A stretch of 35,443 nt of DNA from Acidimicrobiia bacterium (GTDB lineage Bacteria > Actinomycetota > Acidimicrobiia > Acidimicrobiales > Bin134). The position numbers were made by a program, and so were the translations under genes. The notes beneath the pieces were generated by a model. That model was given only the letters and a program-made list of their open reading frames with translations. It was not told where the DNA came from and ran no database searches. Within the stretch, counting starts at the first letter, position 1; every line of letters begins with the position of its first letter. Shown in pieces: positions 8,834 through 15,983 of the stretch. The stretch lies in contig JAJDTA010000061.1 of the NCBI GenBank assembly GCA_022827405.1, positions 1-35,443 of the forward strand. The letters run 5' to 3'.

Positions 8834-10087
8834 TCAGGCCGCGGGGCGGAGCTTGTAGCGAACCGGCAGCTTCTTGGCCCCGACTATGAGGTTGGACTCA
8901 GTGCGAACGATGGGCCCGGCAGGCTCGATTTCGATTACCCGCTCGGCCAGTTGCCTGATGAGGGCCTGGGTGCTGGCTCGAGCCAGATGGGCTCCCAGGC
9001 AGTAGTGCTCGGCCCAGCCGAAGCCCAGGTGGCGGTTGGGGTGGCGGCCGATGTCGAAGTCGTGGGGACGGTCGAACACCGCCTCATCCCGATTGCCCGA
9101 GGCGTAGAAGAACACCACGAAGTCGCCTTCTTTCACCGGCTGGCCGGCCACGGTGGCATCGGCCATGGCGGTGCGCTTCATGTAATTCACCGGGGTGGAC
9201 CAGCGGATCACTTCTTCCACCGCGTCTTTGACCATCTCGGGGTTCTCCTTCAACCGCTGAAGCTGGTCGGGATTGGCCAAAAAAGCCTCCAGCGCGCCCG
9301 ACAAGCCATTGCGAGTGGTGTCGTGGCCGGCGGTGAACACAATGAGGTAGTAGCCGAAGGTCTCGATCTCGGGCAGGGCCTCGCCGGTGGGCAGATGGGC
9401 CTTGGCCAGCATGGTGGCCAGGTCCTCTTGGGGGTTGGCCCGGCGATCCTTGATGATGCGGTCGAACATGGCGTAGAACTCCAGGCCCACCTCCGCGCTG
9501 GCCTGATAGCGGGTTTCCGCCTCGCGCCGGTAGTCGGGATCGTCGCCCGACAGAAGCTGCTGGGTCAGCACCAACAGGCGCTCCTCGTCTTCGCGGTCGA
9601 TGCCCAAGATGGTGGCCAGCACCCGCAGCGGGTGGCGCTGGGCGATGATGTCCACGAAATCGCATTCGCCCTCGTCGCCCAGGCTGTCGAGCAGGGCTTT
9701 GGCGCTGTCGTTCACGATCTGGTCGAGCTGGCTGATGCCCCGAGGGGTGAAGAAGCCGCTGGCCACTTTGCGGTACAGCCGATGGTCGGGCGGGTCCATG
9801 CTGATGATGGTCCGCATGTCGCCGATGATGCTCCCGTGTTCCTCCAAATCGGCCACCTGTTGGTCGGTGCGCACCGTGATGCTGTCGGCTTCGTTGCTGA
9901 ACAGCTCGGGCTGCATGGAGACTTCGATGATGTCGGCGTGGCGGGTGACGGCCCAGAAGTTCTGGAAGCCTTCGGGTTCGCACCAGTGAACAGGGGAGTT
10001 CTGGCGCATCCAGGCTAAGAGCTCGTGAGGCTGGCCGTTTGCGCCGTAGCGCTTGGGAGATATGAGATCTAGGGGGTCGACGTCCAC
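8834..10087 (-). CDS. Cytochrome P450 (first of two)
   Basis: This 417-residue soluble bacterial P450 has the oxygen-activation motif AGHDTT (253-258), ExxR (E292, R295) and the heme loop FGWAEHYCLG with the cysteine ligand C363. The start is a GTG (VDVDPLDLISPKRYG), giving the usual length for the family. It is the first gene of a minus-strand run with the Baeyer-Villiger monooxygenase, sulfatase and rhomboid-like protein, and so probably hydroxylates the same compound. No ferredoxin or reductase gene is nearby, so electron partners must come from elsewhere. General type resembles actinobacterial steroid/terpenoid hydroxylases; subfamily not assigned. Confidence 0.93.
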   Translation of the reverse strand: MDVDPLDLISPKRYGANGQPHELLAWMRQNSPVHWCEPEGFQNFWAVTRHADIIEVSMQPELFSNEADSITVRTDQQVADLEEHGSIIGDMRTIISMDPPDHRLYRKVASGFFTPRGISQLDQIVNDSAKALLDSLGDEGECDFVDIIAQRHPLRVLATILGIDREDEERLLVLTQQLLSGDDPDYRREAETRYQASAEVGLEFYAMFDRIIKDRRANPQEDLATMLAKAHLPTGEALPEIETFGYYLIVFTAGHDTTRNGLSGALEAFLANPDQLQRLKENPEMVKDAVEEVIRWSTPVNYMKRTAMADATVAGQPVKEGDFVVFFYASGNRDEAVFDRPHDFDIGRHPNRHLGFGWAEHYCLGAHLARASTQALIRQLAERVIEIEPAGPIVRTESNLIVGAKKLPVRYKLRPAA

Positions 10088-10329
10088 GTATTAGACGTTA
10101 GATCGTGGGGAATGTTTGATCCATAGCGCAGCGAGAATGTCATTACCGGTGGGGGGCGGGTATGTCGTTGCGTTCGACCGGCGTGGTGGCGGGTCCTGTC
10201 CCGGCCCAGCCCGCCGTCCTCCATGGAGTCCGGGCGGCGGGCGCCCTGAGCCGGGCCACCCACCACCACGCCTACCGTTGGACCATCCAACCGTTTTCGG
10301 CTATCAGAAGAAGAGGGAGAGAGAGGGGG
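10088..10329. other. Intergenic region with GC-rich inverted repeat
   Basis: There is no gene here. An imperfect hairpin spans 10200-10255: the outer arms CCCGGC/GCCGGG (10200-10205, 10250-10255) enclose the inner arms GCCCGCCG/CGGCGGGC (10209-10216, 10235-10242). It lies after the iron-binding lipoprotein gene and before the P450 gene, both on the minus strand. It could end or attenuate transcription, but no T-run follows on either strand. A purine-rich run (10309-10329) sits at the 3' end of the lipoprotein gene. Confidence 0.45.
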
Positions 10330-11358
10330 TTATTGGCTCAATATTCCGCTGGATTGGATTATTTCTTCGGTGGTTTCGAAGCCGCCGCCTAGGGCGTCGA
10401 AGTCCACGGAGCCTATGGACAGGGCAGACAGGGGTGGTAGGGCGGGGTTGGGTTCGACGTCGCCAGCTAGGGGGTATTCGTAGGTGCCGTTGGTGAAGTA
10501 GCGCTGGGCCGACGGGGAGAGCAGGTAGGCGATGAGCTCTTGGGCTGCGTCGCGGTCATCGGTGTTGGCGGTCATGGTGGCGGCGGTGATGATGAGCAGG
10601 GAGCCGATGTCCTCGTCGGACAGGTCATAGTTGGCCGCCCGATGGGCGCGGCCCGCGGCCTCGGCGTCTGCTGCCATCCGGTGGTTGTAGTAGTGGTTCA
10701 CCAGACCCACATCGATCTCGCCCCGGGCGGCGGCATCCACGATGGAGACGTTGTTGGGGTAGTTGCGGGCGTCGTTGGCCACCATGTCGTCCAACCACTG
10801 GGTGGCGACGTCGTTGCCGTACTGATCGCGGAACACGGTGAACCAATCCACAAACGAGCCGTTGGTGGCCGGGATGGCCACCCGGCCCCGCCACTTGGGA
10901 TCGGTGAGCTCGAACACCGAGTCGGGCAACTCGGACGGAGGCACGCTGTCGAGATTGTGGACCAGCACCCGCTTGCGCCCGGAGAACCCGATCCAGGTGC
11001 CATTGGCCCCTCGGTGCTCGGCAGCCACTAAGTCGAGAACGCTGGAGACCATTGTGGCAAGCAGGCCCTTGGCATCCAGAAAGCCCACCGGACCCGGTGA
11101 CCGGGAGATGAACACGTCGGCTTGGGTCTGCTCTCCCTCCTCGGCAACGAGCAGGGCCAGGTCGGTGGAGGAGCCCCAGCGAACCTGAACGGTAATGCCG
11201 CTTTGGCGCTCGAACTCGTCAAACAGCGGCATCATCAGGTTTTCGCTACGGCCGGAGTACACGGTGACGACTCTCTCGTCGTCACCACCGCAGGAACTGG
11301 CCAGCATGGCCACTACAAGGAGCACAGCAGCTAGCCCAGTACGAGAAATCTTGCTCAT
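10330..11358 (-). CDS. Iron(III) ABC transporter substrate-binding lipoprotein, orphan
   Basis: The 342-residue protein has a signal peptide with lipobox LASSC (C23). It is followed by VVTVYSGRSENLMMPLFDEFE, typical of the FbpA/FutA family of ferric-iron binding proteins. The YNHR-type and NYDLS segments and the C-terminal YLLSPSAQRYFTNGTYEYPL stretch are also usual in that family. It would bind ferric iron outside the membrane and pass it to a permease. No permease or ATPase gene is adjacent, so it is an orphan or works with a transporter coded elsewhere. The promoter carries two DtxR/IdeR-like iron boxes, which agrees well with an iron role. The ATG start lies only a few bases from the predicted transcription start, so the mRNA may be nearly leaderless. 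Confidence 0.88.
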   Translation of the reverse strand: MSKISRTGLAAVLLVVAMLASSCGGDDERVVTVYSGRSENLMMPLFDEFERQSGITVQVRWGSSTDLALLVAEEGEQTQADVFISRSPGPVGFLDAKGLLATMVSSVLDLVAAEHRGANGTWIGFSGRKRVLVHNLDSVPPSELPDSVFELTDPKWRGRVAIPATNGSFVDWFTVFRDQYGNDVATQWLDDMVANDARNYPNNVSIVDAAARGEIDVGLVNHYYNHRMAADAEAAGRAHRAANYDLSDEDIGSLLIITAATMTANTDDRDAAQELIAYLLSPSAQRYFTNGTYEYPLAGDVEPNPALPPLSALSIGSVDFDALGGGFETTEEIIQSSGILSQ

Positions 11359-11367
11359 GGGCGCGGA

Positions 11368-11397
11368 ACCCTAGGATCGGTGAGCCTAAGGTGTCAA
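11368..11397 (-). promoter_or_regulatory. Promoter of the iron-binding lipoprotein gene
   Basis: On the minus strand a perfect -35 TTGACA (11397-11392) and a -10 TAGGGT (11373-11368) are separated by 18 bp. Transcription would begin near 11361, about 3 bases before the ATG at 11358. There is no Shine-Dalgarno sequence, so translation is probably leaderless. Both iron boxes overlap this promoter. Confidence 0.65.
11376..11394. promoter_or_regulatory. DtxR/IdeR-type iron box, proximal
   Basis: The sequence GGTGAGCCTAAGGT is a weaker iron box that matches the same 19-bp consensus at about 12 positions. Its centre is 18 bp from that of the distal box, and it lies in the spacer between -35 and -10. 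Confidence 0.55.
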
Positions 11398-11412
11398 GTT
11401 AGCCTAACAAAT
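11394..11412. promoter_or_regulatory. DtxR/IdeR-type iron box, distal
   Basis: A perfect inverted repeat, GTTAG-C-CTAAC (11398-11408), forms the core of a 19-bp site. It matches the known iron-box consensus TTAGGTTAGSCTAACCTAA at 14 positions. It overlaps the -35 hexamer, so an iron-loaded repressor would block transcription. Confidence 0.75.
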
Positions 11413-11436
11413 ATAGTTCGGAGATCAAGATGACCC

Positions 11437-12657
11437 TCAGGCGGCTGGTTTGACCCCATCCCAGCGCAGCGGCATTTCCACATAGCCGTCGACCAGGCTG
11501 GAGTGCAGGCGACGCAGGGTCCGGGGATCTTCCACCCCTAGCTCCAGACCCTCAAAGCGGCCGACGATGGCCTCGAACATCATCTTGGCCTCCAGGCGGG
11601 CCAGCGACGCTCCCAGACAGAAGTGGGGTCCGCCGGCGCCGAAGGCCACGTGCTGGCTGGCGTCGCGGGTCACGTCCAGCGTGTCAGGGTTGTCGAAGGC
11701 CCGCTCATCGCGGTTGGCCGAGGAGTACCAGATCACCACCGGATCGCCGGCCTTGATCTCCTGGCCGCCCACCACGGTGTCGTAGCTGGGCCGGCGCACG
11801 AACTGCATCACCGGCGTGGTGTAGCGCAACAGCTCCTCCACGGCGTTGGGGATGAGCGACGGGTCGTCTTTGAGGATCTGCATCTGGTTTGGGTTGCGGA
11901 TGAGCTCCAGCGTGCCGGTGGTAATGAGGTTGCGGGTGGTCTCCGAGCCAGCGTTTTGCAGAAGCATGAAGAACACGTCGATCTGCATCTGGTCGAGCGA
12001 CTCGCCGTCGATCTCGGCCTCCATCAGCACGCTGATGAGATCGTCGTGGGGCTCTTTCTTGCGGATCTCGCACATCTGGTCGGCATAGGCGAACATCTGC
12101 GCCCCGGCGTCCATCATCTCCTCGGTGGTGTACTTCTCGTCGAAGCCGAATGTGATCTCGGTCCAGTGGAAGATCTGGTGGCGGTCTTCTTCGGGCACGC
12201 CCACCAAGTCGGCGATCACCTGCAAGGGCAGCTCCACTGCGATCTCGCTGACCATCTCACAGCCGGCCTTGTCGGCCACCTGGTCGATCAACCGGTCGAC
12301 CTGCGACTGGATCCTCTCTTCCAAATCGCGCACCCGGCGGGGCGTGAATCCCCGGTTGACCAGCTTGCGCATCTTGGTGTGATCGGGCGGGTCGAGGCTG
12401 ATGAGCATCTGTGAATTGGCACCGTCGTCAACCGAGGGTGGCTGATCGCCGGCCAAAAAGGGGTTGGGCTGGCTCTTGAAGCAATCCGAATCTCGCGACA
12501 CCCGCTGCACGTCGGCGTGGCGGGTGACGTTCCAGAAGCCATCCCAGTGAGGGTGCTCGCTCCAAAACACCGGCTCGTTGTCGCGCTTGTCGCGGAAATA
12601 GTCGTGGGGGAATCCGTTCTTGAATGTCGAGGGGTTCCAAAGTTCCAGATTCTCCAT
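11437..12657 (-). CDS. Cytochrome P450 (second; CYP124/125-like heme loop)
   Basis: This 406-residue P450 has AGSETT in the I helix (236-241), ExxR (E275, R278) and the heme loop FGAGGPHFCLG (339-349, ligand C347). The loop is one residue longer than the common bacterial form and matches the GGGGxHFCLG style of the mycobacterial CYP124/CYP125 group, which oxidises methyl-branched lipid or sterol side chains. The N-terminus (WNPSTFKNGFPHDYFRDKRDNEPVFW) also fits that clade. The ATG follows an AGGAGG ribosome site. It lies 18 bp after the methyltransferase gene, so the two form an operon. A terminal hydroxylation role in sterol or isoprenoid breakdown is inferred. Confidence 0.92.
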   Translation of the reverse strand: MENLELWNPSTFKNGFPHDYFRDKRDNEPVFWSEHPHWDGFWNVTRHADVQRVSRDSDCFKSQPNPFLAGDQPPSVDDGANSQMLISLDPPDHTKMRKLVNRGFTPRRVRDLEERIQSQVDRLIDQVADKAGCEMVSEIAVELPLQVIADLVGVPEEDRHQIFHWTEITFGFDEKYTTEEMMDAGAQMFAYADQMCEIRKKEPHDDLISVLMEAEIDGESLDQMQIDVFFMLLQNAGSETTRNLITTGTLELIRNPNQMQILKDDPSLIPNAVEELLRYTTPVMQFVRRPSYDTVVGGQEIKAGDPVVIWYSSANRDERAFDNPDTLDVTRDASQHVAFGAGGPHFCLGASLARLEAKMMFEAIVGRFEGLELGVEDPRTLRRLHSSLVDGYVEMPLRWDGVKPAA

Positions 12658-12675
12658 CTCAGCCTCCTGAGTTCC

Positions 12676-13461
12676 TTATTTGGCGGGCTTTCGGCCCCAT
12701 ACCGCGATCGATAGAGAACTCATCATGACAAATCCGGGCGCCCGAACCTGAGCCAGGGCTGTCTGGCCTTCTTCAGCGGTTACCAGGCCGGCCTGCACAA
12801 TGCGGGGAATGGCTCGCTCCATGGCGAGAAACCACCACTCCCCGCCCGGCTCTCCGGAGCGCATGGCCCACACGTTGCCAGTCATGTCGATGTCGGCCGC
12901 TCCCAGATCGCGAAACCGCCCCGACAGGCGTACTCCGAAGTTGGGATCGCGCCACTCGGCGGTGGCCCCGGTGGCCATGGCGCGGTGGACGGTGGCGTAG
13001 GGCTCGGGGAGTGTCTGCTCGGCAAACGAGGCGAATGCGCCGTCCTCCACCAGCAGCCAACCGCCCGGAACCAGGGCATTCCACAGCTTCTCGATCACCT
13101 GGTCGCGCTCGGGCAGGTGCTGGAGCACGGCCCGGGTGTGCACGAGGTCGAACGCCGATTCAGGCACAGGGTCGCTGGTCACGTCGTGCTGCTCCACCAC
13201 CACGTTGGGCAGCACCGGACGGTGGAACTGGAGATCGATGTCGGTGGACCACACCGCGCCGTCGGGGCCAACCCGCTTGCCCAGCCAGGCTGACACCGTG
13301 CCGCCTCCGGCACCCATTTCCCAGCACCGCCACCCCAGGCTCAACCCAATGCTGTCCAGAATGCGGCGGGTGCGGGGATCGCGGGCCTCGGCCAGCATTT
13401 CAAGGCGGCTGCGCTCAATCTCCACCTCTTCGTCGGGAACCCCGTACCGATCGTCGGCCAT
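12676..13461 (-). CDS. SAM-dependent methyltransferase, class I
   Basis: The 261-residue protein has a Rossmann methyltransferase fold. Motif I is CWEMGAGGGTVSAWL (about 46-60), an acidic ribose-binding residue lies in WSTDID, DVTSDPVPESAFDLVHTRAVLQHL holds motifs II-III, and ALVPGGWLLVEDG is the usual post-motif strand. The start at the ATG at 13461 is chosen because AGAGGGGAAG precedes it; a longer in-frame start would run into the divergent gene's start region. It shares a 48-bp intergenic region with the divergent acyl-CoA dehydrogenase and is followed by a P450. Small-molecule O- or C-methylation is likely; the substrate is unknown. Confidence 0.85.
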   Translation of the reverse strand: MADDRYGVPDEEVEIERSRLEMLAEARDPRTRRILDSIGLSLGWRCWEMGAGGGTVSAWLGKRVGPDGAVWSTDIDLQFHRPVLPNVVVEQHDVTSDPVPESAFDLVHTRAVLQHLPERDQVIEKLWNALVPGGWLLVEDGAFASFAEQTLPEPYATVHRAMATGATAEWRDPNFGVRLSGRFRDLGAADIDMTGNVWAMRSGEPGGEWWFLAMERAIPRIVQAGLVTAEEGQTALAQVRAPGFVMMSSLSIAVWGRKPAK

Positions 13462-13492
13462 TTGCGCTTCCCCTCTGCTCCCAGTCGCGCCA

Positions 13493-13499
13493 TACCGTA
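13493..13499. promoter_or_regulatory. Overlapping divergent -10 elements
   Basis: The near-symmetric ATACCGTAT (13492-13500) gives a -10 TACCGT on the plus strand (13493-13498) and TACGGT on the minus strand (13499-13494). They face the acyl-CoA dehydrogenase and methyltransferase genes. Plus-strand transcription would begin about 5 bases before the GTG start, which has no ribosome site. No convincing -35 is seen on either side. Confidence 0.4.
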
Positions 13500-13509
13500 T
13501 CGTCGCACC

Positions 13510-14751
13510 GTGGCTGAACACTCAGAAGACACCCCCGAGCGAGCGGCATTCCGCAACGAGGTGCGGGCGTGGCTGGAGGCCCGAGCACCATTGAGGGAAG
13601 ACGGCGACGGGTGGTCCACCCGCACCACCCACCCCGACGAGGCCGCTGAGAAGGCCCACATGGACCGGTGCCGAGCGTGGCAGCGGGAGCTGTACGACGG
13701 CGGGTGGGCGGCCATCGACTGGCCCGTGGACCACGGCGGCCAAGGAGGCGAGCGATGGCAGCGGCAGATCTTCCAGCAGGAGGCCGCCCATTTTGATGTG
13801 ACCAGCGGGTTCCTGGCCGCGGGGATCGCCCTGGCCGGACCGGCCATCGGCCACTTCGGGACCGACGAGCAGAAGGCCCGCCATCTGGGGCCCATGCTGC
13901 GGGGCGACGTGGTGTGGTGCCAGCTGTTCAGCGAGCCCGGCGCCGGGTCGGATTTGGCCAATTTGGGGACGCGGGCCGATCGGGACGGCGACGAGTTCGT
14001 GGTGTACGGGCAGAAGGTGTGGAACTCATCGGCCCACCTGTCGGACTGGGGGATCCTGTTGGCTCGCACCGACCCCGACGCCCCCAAGCACAAGGGGATC
14101 ACCTTCTTCTTGGTAGACATGGCCACCCCCGGCGTGGATCCCCGCCCGATACGCACCATCAACGGGTCGGCCCACTTCAACGAGGTGTTCTTGAGCGACG
14201 TGCGAATCCCCGCTGAGAACGTGGTCGGCGAGGTGAACGGCGGGTGGGCGGTGGCTCGGCTTGTGCTGGCCAACGAGTCCACCATGATCGGAGGCGGCAT
14301 GGATCGGGCCGACAGCTCGGCCAACCTGGTCGCCTTGGCCCAGCGTTGGGGCATGGACCAAGACCCGATGGTCCGCCAAGAGCTGGCCCTGGCCTATACC
14401 AAGGAGAAGCTGCTGGACTGGATGGGCCGGCGACTGCAAGAGGATGTGCGCCGAGGTCGCCAACCCAGCTTCGACGGTTCGACGCTGAAGGTGTACTGGT
14501 CGGAGAGCCGCCGGGACCGGGGCAATCTGGGAGTGGGGATCCTGGGGGGCTACGGGGTGGCCGGCGACCACGCCGACACCGGGGTGTGGGCCAACGAGGC
14601 GCTCAACCGGTTCTGGGGTTCGATCGGCGGGGGGACCGACGAGGTCCACCGCAACAACATGGCCGAGCGGGTGCTCGGCCTGCCGCCCGAGCCCCGGGTG
14701 GACAAGCACGTCCCGTGGCGAGAGCAGGTGGGCGGGGCCGGCAGCGGTTGA
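13510..14751 (+). CDS. Acyl-CoA dehydrogenase family protein
   Basis: This 413-residue flavoenzyme has the three acyl-CoA dehydrogenase domains. The middle-domain signature is CQLFSEPGAGSDLA, and the C-terminal helix ends GGTDEVHRNNMAERVLGLPPEP. The start is put at GTG 13510 (VAEHSEDTPERAAFRNEVRAWL), which matches the family N-terminus. An in-frame TTG at 13462 would begin inside the divergent start region. The GTG has no Shine-Dalgarno sequence and may be read from a leaderless transcript. The family introduces double bonds alpha-beta to a CoA thioester. The sequence resembles FadE-type enzymes that often act on bulky side chains (sterol or terpenoid CoA esters). Its position beside P450 genes supports a catabolic role, but the substrate is inferred. 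Confidence 0.9.
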   Translation: MAEHSEDTPERAAFRNEVRAWLEARAPLREDGDGWSTRTTHPDEAAEKAHMDRCRAWQRELYDGGWAAIDWPVDHGGQGGERWQRQIFQQEAAHFDVTSGFLAAGIALAGPAIGHFGTDEQKARHLGPMLRGDVVWCQLFSEPGAGSDLANLGTRADRDGDEFVVYGQKVWNSSAHLSDWGILLARTDPDAPKHKGITFFLVDMATPGVDPRPIRTINGSAHFNEVFLSDVRIPAENVVGEVNGGWAVARLVLANESTMIGGGMDRADSSANLVALAQRWGMDQDPMVRQELALAYTKEKLLDWMGRRLQEDVRRGRQPSFDGSTLKVYWSESRRDRGNLGVGILGGYGVAGDHADTGVWANEALNRFWGSIGGGTDEVHRNNMAERVLGLPPEPRVDKHVPWREQVGGAGSG

Positions 14752-14814
14752 TTTTTGGTTTCCCGGCCCTGGCGCGGTCACTTTTGCCGATGGCGGGGGT
14801 ACCATTACGCGCAG

Positions 14815-15414
14815 ATGGCTGACCAAGCCACATTCGCCGACCAGGCCATGGAGTACATGGACCAGCTCTACTCGGCAGCCCGGCGAATGACTCGCAACTC
14901 CGCCGACGCCGAAGACCTGGTGCAGGAGACCTACCTGCGGGCCTATCGGGGCTTCGGCAACTTCAAGCAGGGCACCAATCTGCGGGCCTGGCTGTTTCGC
15001 ATCCTCACCAACGCCTTCATCAACTCCTATCGGAGCAAGCAGCGCAAGCCAAAGTCGGTAGACCTGGCCGGGGTCGAAGACCTGTACCTCCACCAGCGCC
15101 TAGGCGGCGACACCAAGGCGGCGCTGGGGGCGAGCGCCGAAGACGTGCTGATGGATCAGATCACCGAATCAGAGATCGTGGACGCCCTGGAGTCGCTGCC
15201 CGAGGAGTACCGGATCACCGTGCTGCTGGCCGACGTGGAGGGCTTCGCCTACAAGGAGATCGCTGAAATCCTGGACGTTCCCATGGGAACGGTCATGAGC
15301 AGGCTGCATCGGGGAAGAAAAACGCTGCAAAAGCGGTTACTAGAGTTTGGGAAGACCCGTGGTTGGGTCGAACCACCGGATTCTGAACGGGCGTCGGCTT
15401 CGGCTGGCATCTGA
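14815..15414 (+). CDS. ECF sigma factor, SigH/SigR type
   Basis: The 199-residue sigma factor has region 2 ([45 protein letters not shown], in two parts) and region 4 ([49 protein letters not shown]). These closely follow the mycobacterial SigH / Streptomyces SigR redox-stress group. The start is ATG 14815 ([20 protein letters not shown]); the 20 residues of the longer frame are unlike the family. The next gene, 17 bp downstream, is an RsrA-like anti-sigma, the usual pairing. SigH/SigR proteins direct thiol-oxidative-stress genes. I found no GGAAT-N18-GTT autoregulatory promoter just upstream, so it may be read from the preceding gene as well. Confidence 0.93.
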   Translation: MADQATFADQAMEYMDQLYSAARRMTRNSADAEDLVQETYLRAYRGFGNFKQGTNLRAWLFRILTNAFINSYRSKQRKPKSVDLAGVEDLYLHQRLGGDTKAALGASAEDVLMDQITESEIVDALESLPEEYRITVLLADVEGFAYKEIAEILDVPMGTVMSRLHRGRKTLQKRLLEFGKTRGWVEPPDSERASASAGI

Positions 15415-15431
15415 TTCGGGGAGGCACCGCG

Positions 15432-15716
15432 ATGAACAGCGAAAGGCATTGTCTGGGGATTCCCAACCAGTGCGATTATGCGCGCGAGCTCATCACCCGG
15501 GCCCTAGACGGGCAGCCCACGCTGGACAGCATCAGCCTCGTGCGAGTCGAGTTGGCCGACTGCATCGCCTGTGTGCAGGTGCTCGATGTCGAGGTCCGCT
15601 TCAAGATGGCCATGGGTCAGGCCTGCCGGGAATCGGCCCCCGCCTCCCTGCAAATCCGCATTACCGAGACCCTTCAGCGCGTCGTGCTTGACGACTTGGA
15701 TATCCAAGACTTCTAG
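15432..15716 (+). CDS. RsrA-like anti-sigma factor with altered zinc ligand
   Basis: This 94-residue protein has the layout of zinc anti-sigma factors that hold SigH/SigR. An N-terminal Cys (C14 or C7) is followed by a helix and a CxxC pair (C44, C47). C65 and the helix (CRESAPASLQIRITETL) match the KCREEAP-type end of RsrA homologues. The signature HxxxCxxC is changed: position 40 is Glu, giving ExxxCxxC. A GGGGAGG ribosome site precedes the ATG. The C-terminus is short. It should bind the upstream sigma factor and release it on oxidation. The Glu substitution may weaken or change zinc binding, or the protein may use another ligand. Confidence 0.82.
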   Translation: MNSERHCLGIPNQCDYARELITRALDGQPTLDSISLVRVELADCIACVQVLDVEVRFKMAMGQACRESAPASLQIRITETLQRVVLDDLDIQDF

Positions 15717-15800
15717 CGAGCCTGAGACCATGACCGAATCACCCATTCAGTGCCCTCGTTGGCATGGAGTCGCTGGGAGCAGGTCGCCTAGGGTGGTCGC

Positions 15801-15977
15801 ATGGATTTGATTGCTGCGGTGGTGTGGCACTGGTGGATCGCCCTTCTGTTGGTCATCGGCACCGTGCCTTTGGTGATCGCCACCATCGTCGGCTACTTCG
15901 TCAAGGTGGTCGCCCCCCGCTATGGCCCCCGCCAGCGGCGAGATCTGAACTCTCAAGACATCGACGAGAGCAGTTAG
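15801..15977 (+). CDS. Small single-pass membrane protein (58 aa)
   Basis: The frame reads MDLIAAVVWHWWIALLLVIG and continues to a single membrane helix (about 9-35), then a basic stretch (RYGPRQRRD) and an acidic tail ending in SS. The AGGGTGG run 6 bases upstream of the ATG can serve as a ribosome site, and the stop lies 6 bp before the metalloprotease start, which suggests co-translation. Family not recognised. The basic residues after the helix predict a cytoplasmic C-terminus. Confidence 0.6.
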   Translation: MDLIAAVVWHWWIALLLVIGTVPLVIATIVGYFVKVVAPRYGPRQRRDLNSQDIDESS

Positions 15978-15983
15978 AAGCCG

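Noticed and set aside
8801-10018. Long plus-strand frame opposite the first P450, and a similar one at 6182-7117 opposite the sulfatase
   Set aside because: Both are antisense shadows of well-identified genes in GC-rich DNA. Their products are rich in Gly/Val/His and show no domain.
10200-10255. Rho-independent terminator after the iron-binding lipoprotein gene
   Set aside because: The hairpin is GC-rich but imperfect and no T-run follows on either strand. It is reported only as an inverted repeat.
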